A DNA stretch of 64,000 nt from contig JASANE010003705.1 in NCBI GenBank assembly GCA_030248225.1, positions 19,989-83,988 on the forward strand, read 5' to 3'. The stretch's first letter is position 1. The number at the start of each line of letters is the position of its first letter. This document shows, piece by piece, positions 10,979-23,162 of this stretch. The stretch comes from Trileptium ribeirensis. Taxonomy: Eukaryota > Nematoda > Enoplea > Enoplida > Thoracostomopsidae. The notes under the pieces are model-generated. The model saw only the letters and a program-made list of their open reading frames with translations, searched no databases and was not told the DNA's origin. Position numbers and translations under genes: made by a program.

Positions 10979-12231
10979 TGTTTTGACTTCGTAAAACAAA
11001 AACAATCTAAAAGCATTTATATATATAATTCAGCATCAGAACATCGGAGAGTCAGTCTTGATATTCTTGTTGTACGGTGGTTGCTTAAATTCTTCGTTCT
11101 GTTGTCTTGTAGCGTTTGTGACGGAGTTAATACAAATTAACGTTGCGCTTGAGTGTTACTTTGCAACATATCGTTCCTGCTATATGGGACGATTGTCCAA
11201 AGTTGAAAGTGTATAAGTATGTTGCTAGGCTAACTTGTCAAAAAATATAACACCGCCAGTCTTGGAACGTGCGATTGTGCGTGCAACTCTGTACGTGCGT
11301 ATGCGGTTCCAATCGGACCGTAGCTAAGATTCACACAGACGCAGCATACGGCATCTATCGGTCTATAGTTATCAAAAAACTCCAGTATACGGTACCATTT
11401 GGTCCGTCGCCTTGCACTGCATAGCTGCTTCAGGATCTACGTCAGCCGTTATATATATAACACCAATATGCGTCTATACTAGCTGTGCTAGCTTTGTCTT
11501 TTGTTAATATGTGAGTGTAAACTGCGGAAGTTTGAGTCAAATCGGTTCAGAAACTGTTAAACTATAAACGATAATGTCTAAATTAAACATTGTTTTGTAT
11601 CCAGTGTCACACGAAAATGATCTAAAAATAGTCGGACATATGCGAAAAACAATCGTTCAAACCGGATCTAAATTTAGTTTTAATTCAGTTTTTATTTAAC
11701 GAAATCCTGATTCAATTTTTAGCGCAATTAAATGAATTTCAAATTTATAAAATATCGCTTAAATTATGTTTCGATCGACTGCAATTGAGCAAAACTTAGT
11801 TTGATGTCGATCGCACTAACCTGGATGGCTTCTCCACAGCCTCTCGGGCAATAGGGGCATCAATATGGAGGCACACCGATTCAAATGCATAACGGGATTG
11901 AATCTGAAAGGGGGGTAGACCGAAGCTGGCAGCCGAATAGCGGGGGGGAGGCTCTCCCCCGGTTTGTTGAAGCCAGGCGTATCCGAGATTATAGCTGGTT
12001 TGTGGTATTTTAATTAACCAGTAGCTTGTCTTATCGTCAAAGGCTTGAATTCTAACTGTTGAATATGTAATTTAAGATTTGAATAGCTATATTGACCATT
12101 AAATTACAAAATGAGCCACTGAATATCAGACACGTTGTTGGAATAGTTGATATTATGCACCGATTATTACGCTCGCAATTTTCACGTATATAGAGAGCTG
12201 TACTCTCAAATTGCTCTGCAAAATACATAGC
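10979..12231 (+). repeat. 1.25-kb direct repeat, left copy
   Basis: Nearly collinear with 12789-14033. Both copies begin TGTTTTGACTTCG and end around 'gctctgcaaaat(a/g)cat'. Shared landmarks include the 'cagcatcagaacatcgg' block, a 'ttgcgcttgagtgtt' block and GC-rich 'cctggatggcttctccacagcc'. No coding potential. Could be long terminal repeats or a tandem segmental duplication; the 557 bp between the copies is too short for retroelement genes. Confidence 0.8.
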
Positions 12232-12788
12232 TCGAGCGGTTGAAGCAATATTACCATTGGGTCTCATGGCTCCTCTGAAAATTCGTTTTGACCAAACCTT
12301 GCAGTGTAAGTAATGACAATAGCAGCACATCATTTGCAGCTGCATAGAGGATGAATTGCTGGGCTGACCGTTATAAATTTTGCTTGGGGGGGCATGAACT
12401 GTTGAAGGGGAGGGGCTGATTCTGAACCAGGGAGCATTATGCCAAGAGAGAAACTGATAAATCATGTCGGAAAGGCCTCCAAAACGCTTTTGATGGAGAG
12501 AAAAAGTGATTTTGAAGTATATTTACACGAAATTTACGAAATATTTGATTCAAGGTGGAATTGTAGTACAAATTTTGATGAAATTTTATGTCGTTTGGGG
12601 ACGTTTTTACCGTGCGGAAGCGAAAAATTTTGCCAAGATGCGTTGAGCCGGGGGAGCCCAGACTTTCGCCAGGGGGCACGAACCGGGAGATACATGGCAC
12701 CCGGGAGCACTTGAAAATGCCAGTGACCCCGTCACCAATTTGAAGAGCCCAGAATTGCTCTACAAATTTCGAAGATTGAAGACTAAGT
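12232..12788. other. Spacer between the 1.25-kb direct repeats
   Basis: 557 bp including a 91-codon plus-strand frame (12439-12714) and overlapping minus-strand frames, none with a recognisable domain. The GC-rich part near 12640-12720 has several G-runs. I do not support a gene here. Confidence 0.5.
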
Positions 12789-14033
12789 GTTTTGACTTCG
12801 TAAAACAAAAACAATCTGACTGCATTTATATATAATTCAGCATCAGAACATCGGAGAGTCAGTCTTGATATTCCTGTTGTACGGCGGTTGCTTCAATTCT
12901 TCGTTTTGTTTTCTCGTAGTGTTTGTGACTGAGTTAATACAAATTAACGTTGCGCTTGAGTGTTCCTTTGCAACATATCGTTCGTGCTATATGGGACGAT
13001 CGTTCAAAGTTGAAAGTGTATAAGTTTGCTGCAAGGCTAACTTGTCAAAAAATATAACACCGCCAGTCCTGGAACGTGCGATTGTGCGTGCAATTCTGTA
13101 CGTGCGTATGCAGTTCCAATCGGACCGTAGCTAAGATTCACACAGACGCAGCATACGGCATCTATCGGTCTATAGTTATAAAAAAACTCCAGTATATGGT
13201 ACCATTTGGTCCGTCGCCTTGCACTGCATAGCTGCTTCAGGATCCACGTCAGCCGTTATATATAACACCAATATGCGTCTATACTAGCTGTGTGAGCTTT
13301 GTCTTTTGATAATATGTGAGTGTAAACTGCGCAAGTTTGAATCAAATCGGTTCAGGAATTGCCAAACTATAAACGGTAATGTCTACATTAAACATTGTTT
13401 TGTATCCAGGGTCACACGAAAATGACCTAAAAACCCAGACATATGCGCAAAACAATCTTTTGAAACGGGTCTAAATTTGTTTTAATTCAGTTTTGATTTA
13501 ACGAAATTCTGATTTAATTTTTAACGCAATTAAATGAATTTCAAATTTATATAATATCCATTAATCTATATTTCGATCGATTGCAATTAAGCAAAACTTA
13601 GTTTGATTTTGATTGCACTAACCTGGATGGCTTCTCCACAGCCTCGCGGGCAACAGGGGTATTAATCTGGAGACACACCGATTAAAATGCTTAAGGAGAT
13701 CGAATCGGCGGGGGGGGGGGCAGACCGGAGCTGGGAGCTGAATAGCGGGGAGAGGTTCTCCCCTGGTTTGTTGCAGCAAGCTGTGTCCGAGATTACAGCC
13801 GAATTGTTTGTGATATTTTAATTAACTAGTAGCTTGTCTTATCGTCAAAGGGGTGAATTCTAAGTGTTGAATATGTAATTTTAGATATGAATAACTATGT
13901 TGAGCATTAAATTACAAAATGAGCCATTGAATCTCGGACACGTTGTTTGAATAGTTGATAAGATGCACCGATTACTACGCTTGAATTTTCACCTATTAAA
14001 GAGCTGTACTCTCAAATTGCTCTGCAAAATGCA
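12789..14033 (+). repeat. 1.25-kb direct repeat, right copy
   Basis: The second copy of the repeat at 10979-12231, with about one change every 10-20 bases plus small indels (for example a G10 run near 13711). The divergence argues against an assembly artefact. Confidence 0.8.
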
Positions 14034-15686
14034 TAGCGTTTGTTGATCTCAATTTATATATTTATTCTAACGTAATGTAACGCATACCATATTTAAAACT
14101 TAGTTTATGTTTAATATTTATATAATATATGCAGAAATAATGCTAAATAGGTATTGTACTTCGTGATATGTATCCAATTCTGGATGACCTAGCAAGATGC
14201 CTCGTGCGTGAAAAATAAAGATTTAAATTGTAATTTTTTATTGAAAGATGCGATTTATATGTTTTTTGGTCATCTGAGGAAGAAATAAAGGTAAACAATG
14301 TTTTGATATGCGCTTAGTATAGTTTTGGTATAGTAACATAGCAAAGTATTGCGATTCGCGTTTACCATAACAGTGTATTCTGAACTTTTTCATTTCAGTA
14401 AATTGTGGAATCAGTTTCGGTTTTGTTAAATTAGATTATGGACTTAAACTATAATGCCATGTCATCATTGTGGTTTTGCGCAAGACATGGTTCTTGAGTT
14501 TTGAATGAAATAATATCGAATAAAAATAGAGAGTGTACATATCGGCTATATTGAGCCGTTTCCATTAAGTATCGGATGCATCGCATAGAGTTACTACAAT
14601 TGAATGTCTATATATGTACAGTTACAACCAGGTTCAGAATTATAAGCAAACTTATTTACGGATCGTTCATGCAAAATTAATAGCCGTTCAATTGCTATTC
14701 GCGAAAAAATTGCATTTATTTTTGACCTTAACAGTAGAGGCATCACCTTCAACAGATGAATAATTCTTCTCAGTTCAGCTTGTTTTAGCTTGGAGATATG
14801 ACGTTCTCACGTGTGAAATACATTAGCGTGGAGAGCATTATCAACCACTACAACAAATTGTTCCCATAAGGAGATGAAAAAAGCTGCTTTTGGGCCCGCC
14901 GCCCAATGGGGTTGCGGGGGTATTATTTGGGTCAACTAGAAAGTATTATTTTGGTCAGAGCTTATTCTTTTTATAAAGCCATCGTAATGTACCTGTTATC
15001 TATATTGTCTTTATTAATTATCATGGTTTCAATGTCTTTAAAATATTACATAATCTGAAGTAAGGGGTGCAGTCACAGCATGGGTTTAGAAAAGAACTTA
15101 TATTTTTGCGTCTGACGACGATATATAGTCGGCATTTTTCTGTCAACATGAACATGCACATTTTAAACGTTCGTGATGTCTTACGTTGACTTTCTCGACA
15201 CAAAGTTTTAAAAATAAAAGTAGGATATGGATATTGTTATTAACAAAAGCTCTTTGATCTCACCGAAGTCACCATTCCAGATTGATTCGAAATTATTCGA
15301 TCTAGTACTTAACACGTAAACATGCAAAGACCAGTTTTCAACAAGTGACTTTGATCTTACACTTTTGGTTTCACCGACAAGTTTTAAACAGTTTAGTACT
15401 ATAAACTCCATGCTGCGCACAAACCCACTATTATAATTGATAAGTTTTTCTGGCGTCACGCACTAACTGTTCAAGTTCGCTGGTTCTGTATATACTGATC
15501 GATGCTTACGCAAGTTACATAGATATTACTGAAATTGAGATATTTACTTGACTTAAATATTACTGCAATTTACTTCAAGAAATTTCGTTCAGGAAAACAA
15601 AGTATATAAAATCTTAAGCTCTGTTTATAAAGCTTGTGTTAAGCTCTGTTTATAAAGGTTGAGATTTTAAAAAGCTATATAGTTAT
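14034..15686. other. Gene-free stretch
   Basis: No gene recognised. At 14875-14930 lies a ~55-bp block (GATGAAAAAAGCTGCTTTTG through a G/C-rich stem and GGGGGTATTATTTG) that recurs in inverted orientation at about 39585-39640. Short minus-strand frames at 15021-15459 have no domain. Confidence 0.5.
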
Positions 15687-16849
15687 CAGAGAATTACCGG
15701 AACCAAAATTTACCGGAACCGGAACCGTCCATTTAAACCGGATCCGGAACCGGAACTGGTCTTCGAAATTTATATATAGTAAAACAGATGATGGAAGAAA
15801 TGAAGGTATAGTGGATTAAAATGCATTAAAAATAACTTTTGCATTAAACTTAATGTATTGCGACGGTATTATTGCCTTTATGAAACTTTAAAGAGACTGA
15901 GGAAGCTAATAATGTTTATTTTTCGATCAAATATATCGGTTTTTGGACATTCAGAGCAAAAATGTCTTCCACTAATACACCATTGCATGTACTGCGTCAA
16001 ATCGAATATGCTTACAAAGCTTGGAGCGTAGAATACACACTTTCGCTCTGTCTCCAGTCGCCTCCCTTTACTACACATACGTTTGTTGTATGTTCTTCTG
16101 TAGGAAACTTAAAATTATTGGTTTATATGATTCTAAGAGAAAATAATAGATATAAGGTAATTTTCTGATCAGTGGTCAGAGACACTGTTTAGGCTAGCGT
16201 TGAACAAACAGTGCCCTTCAGTTAGATCATAATGATGATAACTTTCTAATCAGAATGCTATAAATGAGACACACTGTGATGCTGCTCGCACAGTTTCAAT
16301 AAATACAGTTCATTGCCAAGAAAGCAGTTTCTAGCTGCGTTGCAGATAACGTTATTTTACTTCAAGTTAAACTGATTTACCAAGTTTACAAGCGCACTGG
16401 CGGGTGCCTGACGCAATTTATGTTAGCCAAGCATACCCTAAGTACTTCTGCGTAAGCCATACTCTGTTACCGAGTTGGACCGGTTTAATTCAAACGTATC
16501 CAACAGACTTCTGGATGTGTAAAATAGCTGCTACAAGCATTGACCTGGCTTTGATTTAACAAACTCCTGCAGGTTATTATGAAAAATTCCTGCTCAAATT
16601 ATGTGCCCTACTTACGTTTTACACGGCAAATTGGTTAGTTAATCTTTTTTTTTGATTGGTTGTATTGGAGCTTGATCATTGTATAATATATATTACATAT
16701 GTTTGGATTGCAGGATAAAGCAAAAAACGTGGAAAATTTCAAACAAAATTTTTAAACCGGAATTCCGGTTCCGGTATGGTTTTTGCCCTTTGCCGGAACC
16801 GGAACACGATTTTCGCCGGAACCGGAACCGGAATTCCGGTTACTCCCTG
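15687..16849 (-). mobile_element. Non-autonomous hAT element, copy C
   Basis: Inverted relative to copy A. Ends are CAGAGAATTACCGGAA and CCGGTTACTCCCTG, and the perfect 8-bp duplication is ATAGTTAT (15679-15686 and 16850-16857). 1163 bp, no coding capacity. Confidence 0.92.
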
Positions 16850-17039
16850 ATAGTTATGTAAATATGGCATTCTTCAAGGTTTGTGTAGTGAGATGTGTAT
16901 TATCAGAACGTCGTGAAACGTAGTGGAGATTGTGTGTTGCAGGGGTGAAATCTTTTAAATTCCGTGTGTGTGATCGGCCATAACTCGAGAACGCCTTAAC
17001 CGATTTTCATGATCTTGGGCTCATTCGAACCGGCATAGT

Positions 17040-17745
17040 GGCATAGTCGATGGGGTCTGGTTCCGGGGTCAGGGGTCAAAATGTGGGTTTTTGGCCCCAT
17101 TTTAGTACCCTTCACGGAAGCAAGGTTATCTTTATCTTAACTATCGAATTTTTTCTCTGGATGATTTTATTTCATAGTAAAATGATAAATGCCGACGCCT
17201 CTTTTTTGTTTTTCGATTAAGATTCCGGTTCTGGATTTATGGGGTTTGAGTTACGGGGGTATGGCACCCTCATGGTTCCTCGTCCCAAAATTAGAAAATT
17301 TGTTCTGACGTCCTGGGCGGTTGAAAAGTTTCACTTGGGGGTCTTCGGGCATTGGAAACTCATTGCCGGTATTGGTTTAACTCTGCGACCCATGGGTACA
17401 AGGGTATGGCGCCCCCTTGGTTCGGGGTCTTAGGTCAAAATGAGGGATTTTACACCATTTTAGTAGTCTTCGCGGAAACAAGGTTATTTTTGTCGTAACT
17501 TTCGAATTTTTCTCTGGCTGGTTTTATTTCATAGTAAAATGACAAATGCCGATGCCTGTTTTTTGTTTTCCGATTAAGGCTCCGGTTCTGGAGTTATGAG
17601 GTTTGAGGTATGTCACCTTCATGGTTCCTCGTCCCAAAATTAGAAAATTTGTTCTGACGTCCTGGGCGGGTGAAAAGTTTCACTCGGGGGTATTCGGGCA
17701 TGGGAAACTCATTGCCGGTGTTAGTTTTGTTGTAACTTTGCTGGT
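17040..17745 (+). repeat. ~355-bp tandem dimer
   Basis: Two adjacent units (about 17040-17394 and 17395-17745) share 'ggggtc(a/t)(g/t)aggtcaaaatg', 'ccattttagta', 'catagtaaaatga(t/c)aaatgcc', 'cctcgtcccaaaattag' and 'tctgacgtcctgggcgg'. Resembles the interior of dispersed repeats elsewhere in the window, and has no gene. Confidence 0.7.
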
Positions 17746-18088
17746 ATTGTGTGATGTCCACATATAGCATATCGACGAATGCTATCGAGAGCTGATTTGA
17801 TATACACGCAAAAGGTATAGGCGTAGGTGTACCTATGCTTCACTACGTTCTGCAATCTCGATAGAGTTACTAGTTTAGCAGGGTGTTCGGGTGCTAATGT
17901 TACCACGTTCCTCCCACTCGCATTGTATTGCACAATGCATACTTACATAAGAACGTATATGATACGAACATGTATCAATTTTCAACGCTGTTGTGTTCAT
18001 TAGTTAACGCAGCATGGGTGCGTATAACGATGGAATGAAAAGTAAACATCTTTAATCAATTGTTCTTAGGTTTCGAGTCGATTTGTTA

Positions 18089-18586
18089 TGCACCACTTTA
18101 ATGAAAAAATAGCAATAAACATCAGCTCATGTACTGAAACTATTACGTCTTTAATATATGGCACTTCACAGCATTATCGAGCGATATTATTTTTTATTAG
18201 TTTCCTATCAAATAGAAAATATATATTATTTTCAGAACTTTTTGTAAGCCGTGCTGCACGCATGGAAAACTTTGCGCGCGGGCAGTCCCCGGTGATGCAG
18301 AAGGAAGATCGACTTCCGCAAGCTCTTCCAGGCGAGGTTCCAGACTCCCTTGAGGGTCGACCGTTTGCGTGAGGTTCGACAGAATACAACCTTTTTGTCT
18401 TGCTTATTCCCAGTGTCTTGGTATCCGGGTCTACGCTGAACAAATAGATCAGGGACGATACATTCGATCCACCTGAGTGATGTTTAGATGCCGATACTTT
18501 TGGGCACCCATCAAGCAAGTCTAGTTCTCACAGTGTAGCCATATTACAGTTCGCAGTAGTCAGATTAACGTACACGGGATCGTATT
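18089..18586 (+). repeat. 497-bp tandem duplication, unit 1
   Basis: Almost identical to 18587-19084: a 3-bp indel (GCTGCACGC versus GCACGC) and a handful of substitutions. Each unit holds a 93-94-codon plus frame and a 113-114-codon minus frame over its GC-richer middle. With only one repeat family to compare, I cannot tell which, if either, is coding. Confidence 0.92.
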
Positions 18587-19084
18587 TGCACCACTTTAAT
18601 GAAAAAATAGCAATAAACATCAGCTCATGTACTGAAATTATTACGTCTTTAATATATGGCACTTCACAGCATTATCGAGCGATATTATTTTTTATTAGTT
18701 TCCTATCAAATAGAAAATATATATTATTTTCAGAACTTTTTGTAAGCCGTGCACGCATGGAAAACTTTGCGCGCGGGCAGTCCCCGGTGATGCAGAAGGA
18801 AGATCGACCTCCGCAAGCTCTTCCAGGCGAGGTTCCAGACTCCCTTGAGGGTCGACCGTTTGCGTGAGGTTCGACAGAATACAACCTTTTTGTCTTGCTT
18901 ATTCCCAATGTCTTGGTATCCGGGTCTACGCTGAACAAATAGATCAGGGACGATACATTCGATCCGCCTGAGTGATGTTTAGATGCCGATACTTTTGGGC
19001 ACCCATCAAGCAAGTCTAGTTCTCACAGTGTAGCCATATTACAGTTCGCAGTAGTCAGATTAACGTACACGTGATCGTATTTGC
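18587..19084 (+). repeat. 497-bp tandem duplication, unit 2
   Basis: The second, near-identical unit. The high identity means either a very recent duplication or an assembly duplication. Confidence 0.92.
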
Positions 19085-20844
19085 TTTCAATCTGTAGTAT
19101 GTACCACCGATACCACAGAACTCAAGAGAGCGCAAACTCTTAACTCGTAAAGAAAAAAGTAATTATGTATGGAAGTCATGTGATAATAGACTTGTAAACC
19201 ACTTGTACAAACTATGCAGTACCTACAGCGACATTCACTAGCTCAATACCTGCTCGCATAACTTACAGCATTGCAATTTGATTGGATTTCGGGGAGTGGT
19301 GGGACTTGTACGAAAATCTAAGTAATACAGGAATGCCAAACCGCCCCTCCACCATTTTTCATTTAGGACCTATCGCAGCTCCTTAGTTAATTAATAACTA
19401 TAATTTTTCACCTCGAAAATTTGTATCGCTAAAGTTTTCAACACTCAGAAGACAAAATAATGGCTAATTTATAGTTAATTGCTTATTTTAGTGAAATCGT
19501 ATGGTTTACAACAAACATAATTTTGTATTTAGGTTGCTGAACATGTTGAAATGTTTATACTGACCTAGTGAAACGTTGCTGTAAATTATGTCTGAGAAAT
19601 AGAATGGCATTTTCTCTTTTAGTTGCAGTAATGATTTCACATGACTGATTCGCAGATTGTGATGTGCTGTTGATAAAACTGTTCACTACAGAAGTCGTGA
19701 ACATAATTTTTATAAATCGATATTTTTCAGTCGTTTACAAAAACGTGTTTTGTATTGTCACAGCTACATTGAAATTAAATCCTTGGCGTCATACTCTTGT
19801 AAAATAAAGTTTTTTGTCAGTAAGTTGGACTTGTTCTTAATCATGACGTGCACTTGGGGTGAGACTGTAAATACTCGATTTTCCATGTGATGATACAGTA
19901 CCAATTAATCATCAGAATTAAAAGTTACAGATTTTTTTTGCCTAAATACTTAACATCAATCTTTTCTATAACAAAATTGTTTTGTCGGGAGAACGTCATA
20001 AACATTAACTTGTGTTTGGTGTGAGCGTATGAAGGCTATTTTTCAGTTTCTCTCGCGTAACATCAAGTATATGTTATCAATTTCATCGCAGCATATATTA
20101 TTGAAGCATGTGGTGGTACAAGCTTAGGTAAAAATGAGCAAATATGATTTTACTCAAGCACATTAAGTATGAATATCTGAATTGTTTATTCAGTGATATT
20201 GAAATTCAACCTTAATCTTATCGTCATGAAACATTTTTAGGATTAAGAGAATATTTAGCAGCATTTTTGAAGCGAAAAACAGTTACTGCAACACAACCGC
20301 AACGGCAAGTTGTATAGCAAGCATTTATTGGGTGTAACATGCTTAGAGTTAGCAGCTATCGTGTTGGGTAGATTCGGAATATTACATACCAACCGTTTCC
20401 GTTTGCACCTACTTAATAGCAAATATTAATTATGATTCTGCTGATTCACGGCTTCCATGTAGATTCAGCGAACGTATAATCGATAGAGCTGACATTTGGA
20501 GAATATATAAGACCTACCACTATCAGCCGTACATTCTAGTCCCTTACCAGTGTGCTTGGCAATAATGCATTTTTTGTTTGAAAAGTTTGCTTTGGTTTAA
20601 TCCGCCAAAATAAATTAGATACCTAATGTTATATATAACTACGTGGATACGTATTAGAAACCCGGAACTATCTAGTTTGTTGCAAAAAGGTTTTTATAAG
20701 AATACATGGTCCGTCAACGTCATTCGAGATAATTGAGGTTTCTCCACCTGAGACGCTTAGTGTATTTCATCTCTTGTAAGCAATAGTCAACCGGCCATTT
20801 TGATTATGGGGTGTGTGCAGATATTTAGAACTAAATTTTTAACC
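19085..20844. other. Gene-free stretch
   Basis: About 1.75 kb of AT-rich sequence with no long open frame, repeat or motif that I can recognise. Confidence 0.6.
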
Positions 20845-21430
20845 AGTCGTAGTGGAACTACATTTTCTGAGCGGAGCGTCGGCATTAGTAATATGAACGT
20901 ACTCATTGTCTTGGGAATATATTATTACCTAGACAACAATGAGTAAATGAAAGAATAGTTTTATTCCGTTCGAACGAAAAGCAAGACAAAGGAAGTCACG
21001 TGGTTTATACAGCATGGTGATGAATTGTAATCGAAGCACAGCAATGAAATCATAGGACACGGAGTCTGAAAATAAATTTGCCTATAACATTCGTACTATA
21101 CTATTCCTGTATGTACAATGCATCTATTTTCTTATTTCCCCATGGAAAACTCAACGTATATGCCGTGAAAACGACTCTACAACCAATAATTAAGCTGTTA
21201 TGAGCTTAAGTTGGGTGCTAATTAGCTTAATTAATGATAAAATTGGCAAGTTGCCAAACTTCTAAAATATCAGGTGCACATCCTCACATGATAAGCTTTC
21301 AAACAAAAAAAAGTTTTTTTGAAATAGGTTAAGTGGTTCTTGAGATCCATGAAGGACTTAACGGACAAACGGACATCGATTTTTTGCTCCCAGTCAGAAA
21401 ATAAAAACGCTTCGCTCGGTCCGCTCAATG
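20845..21430 (-). repeat. Dispersed repeat R1, inverted diverged copy
   Basis: Reverse complement of the repeat at 4432-4876 and 40262-40698. It has the 'agtcgtagtggaactacat' end block, the 'aaatatcaggtgcacat' block, a poly-A/T run and 'gaaaataaaaacgcttcgctcgg' at the other end. A ~150-bp insertion separates the two halves. Confidence 0.7.
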
Positions 21431-23162
21431 AGTATTTTGATTATAACAATTTATCTCTAAAAACATTACTATTTTCATATAAATGTGTTTTGGCGTGTGG
21501 ACATTAACAGAATACTAAGTTCTGGTAATCTCATTGATGATGCAGACTCAAGTAACGAGAGTCTAGCAGAAATGACGATGATATCATTTTGACCTTGTGA
21601 AGGAACCAAAGGTTTTAACATTTTATTTCATGTTAAAGCTATATTCCGATTCTAGTCATTAAATCTTGACGTTGTTTACCCCTCAGAGGCCTGGAAACGA
21701 GGGGGTAAGGGGGATGTATCCACAAATACAATAACCCCGACTCCATACAAAAGATTTTCGTTTGTGTAACACTGGTAACCAGCAGAACAACCAACAAATG
21801 CATATAGGTAGTAGAATTCGTATACTAGATTTAACCGAGAAAAATAATAAATCTAAGAATAAATAAAGAAAAATAATAAATAAATAATAATTTAAAATAA
21901 TAATAAAATAAGAAATTGTACAATAAACAAGTTCTACTCACAAAGTGAATGAAAAAACAGTATTCATCATAGTCTTACGATCGTTAAATGTTGTAATGCT
22001 AATATTCTATGTTGTTGAGACAGCTGATTCTACTTAGTATACCTAGTGATATTTACAAAACGAATAGGTATCTAACTTTTGGGTGCGCTCCACATTCCCC
22101 CGAAGGCTCCCGGGCTTGCGACTGGCGTAGTGGTGTTCCACCCTGTTTTCGGTTAACCTGATTTTGGGTGGGGGATTTCCCGATGTTCAACATTGGTGTT
22201 TCCGCATTTCCTTATCCATTTCTCGTTCCAACTCCGAACAAGAACTGACCAAAAAGGCAGTCACGACGGTGTAATCCATGGCGATCACCATTGCGTGGCA
22301 TACAGGTTGGTTAGTGTATCCACGAACTCCAATCGGTTGTCGAAATGACGGAAAAATACGCGGCATGGGCGGTTATGGCTTTTTATTTGTGAACCCCGTT
22401 TCAAAATCCGCTTGGCCGTCTTTTCGGGTTTATAAAACGAGTATTTTTTGGCGGAATTGGGACCCGAGTGCCCTTGAAGAAAATGTTTGGACAGTTTAAC
22501 AGTCGCATGAAGGCGATGGCTGTAAAACTTTTCACAAAACATGATATCGTGAATTTACGATAATTGAAGTATCAAATGAGGATCGATCGACGTCTCACTT
22601 TATTTTATAACATCAGCTTTTTTGGTGTATGCCGCCGCGCGTTACTCCGCAAGCTACCCCTGACTGAGTTCTTGTAAACATACTAAAGCGGAACGGTATG
22701 TCGTTTTGTAAACTAAGTATGAGGTTGAATTTTTTTATAAAACTTAATTGTATATGAAATTCCCACCCACTGAGAGGACAGCTTCAAAATCAACCTTGCA
22801 ATATATTTCAACTTGAAGGGTAAAAGTCATAACTTTACAGTTGGGATCAAATTTTCCCATAGTGGAGGAATAACATCGACAACTGTTAAATTTGATTCTA
22901 GCCCCCGTCCGTTCATGTCGCACCGATGTAAAATCTAGCTTTAGCCAAAGTATTCGAAAATGGTCTACCAAGGCTTTGAATGTATATAGTTGTAAAGATG
23001 GTAAAGATTCATTAATCATGGTAATATTAATGAACTGAAATGGAAGGTATCGAATTTTGTGTGTCCATGTGAGTTCTAGATTCTCGGAGGTCTTAAAAGA
23101 TGGCTTTGAAAAGCAGTATTTGTAACAAGGAATTTAATCGTAAACATCACTTCACATGACGT
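21431..23162. other. Gene-free stretch left of the Polinton
   Basis: Contains an A/T simple-sequence patch (about 21835-21915) and a moderately GC-rich patch (22080-22270). Overlapping ORFs at 22278-22542 on both strands have no domain. I could not find a Polinton terminal inverted repeat here. Confidence 0.5.

Noticed and set aside
12437..12814. Overlapping frames on both strands
   Set aside because: No domain; one runs into the direct repeat and breaks there.
18250..18530. Small nuclear RNA gene in the GC-rich core of the 497-bp duplication
   Set aside because: I compared it mentally with U1-U6 and U3 hallmarks and found no matching conserved boxes.
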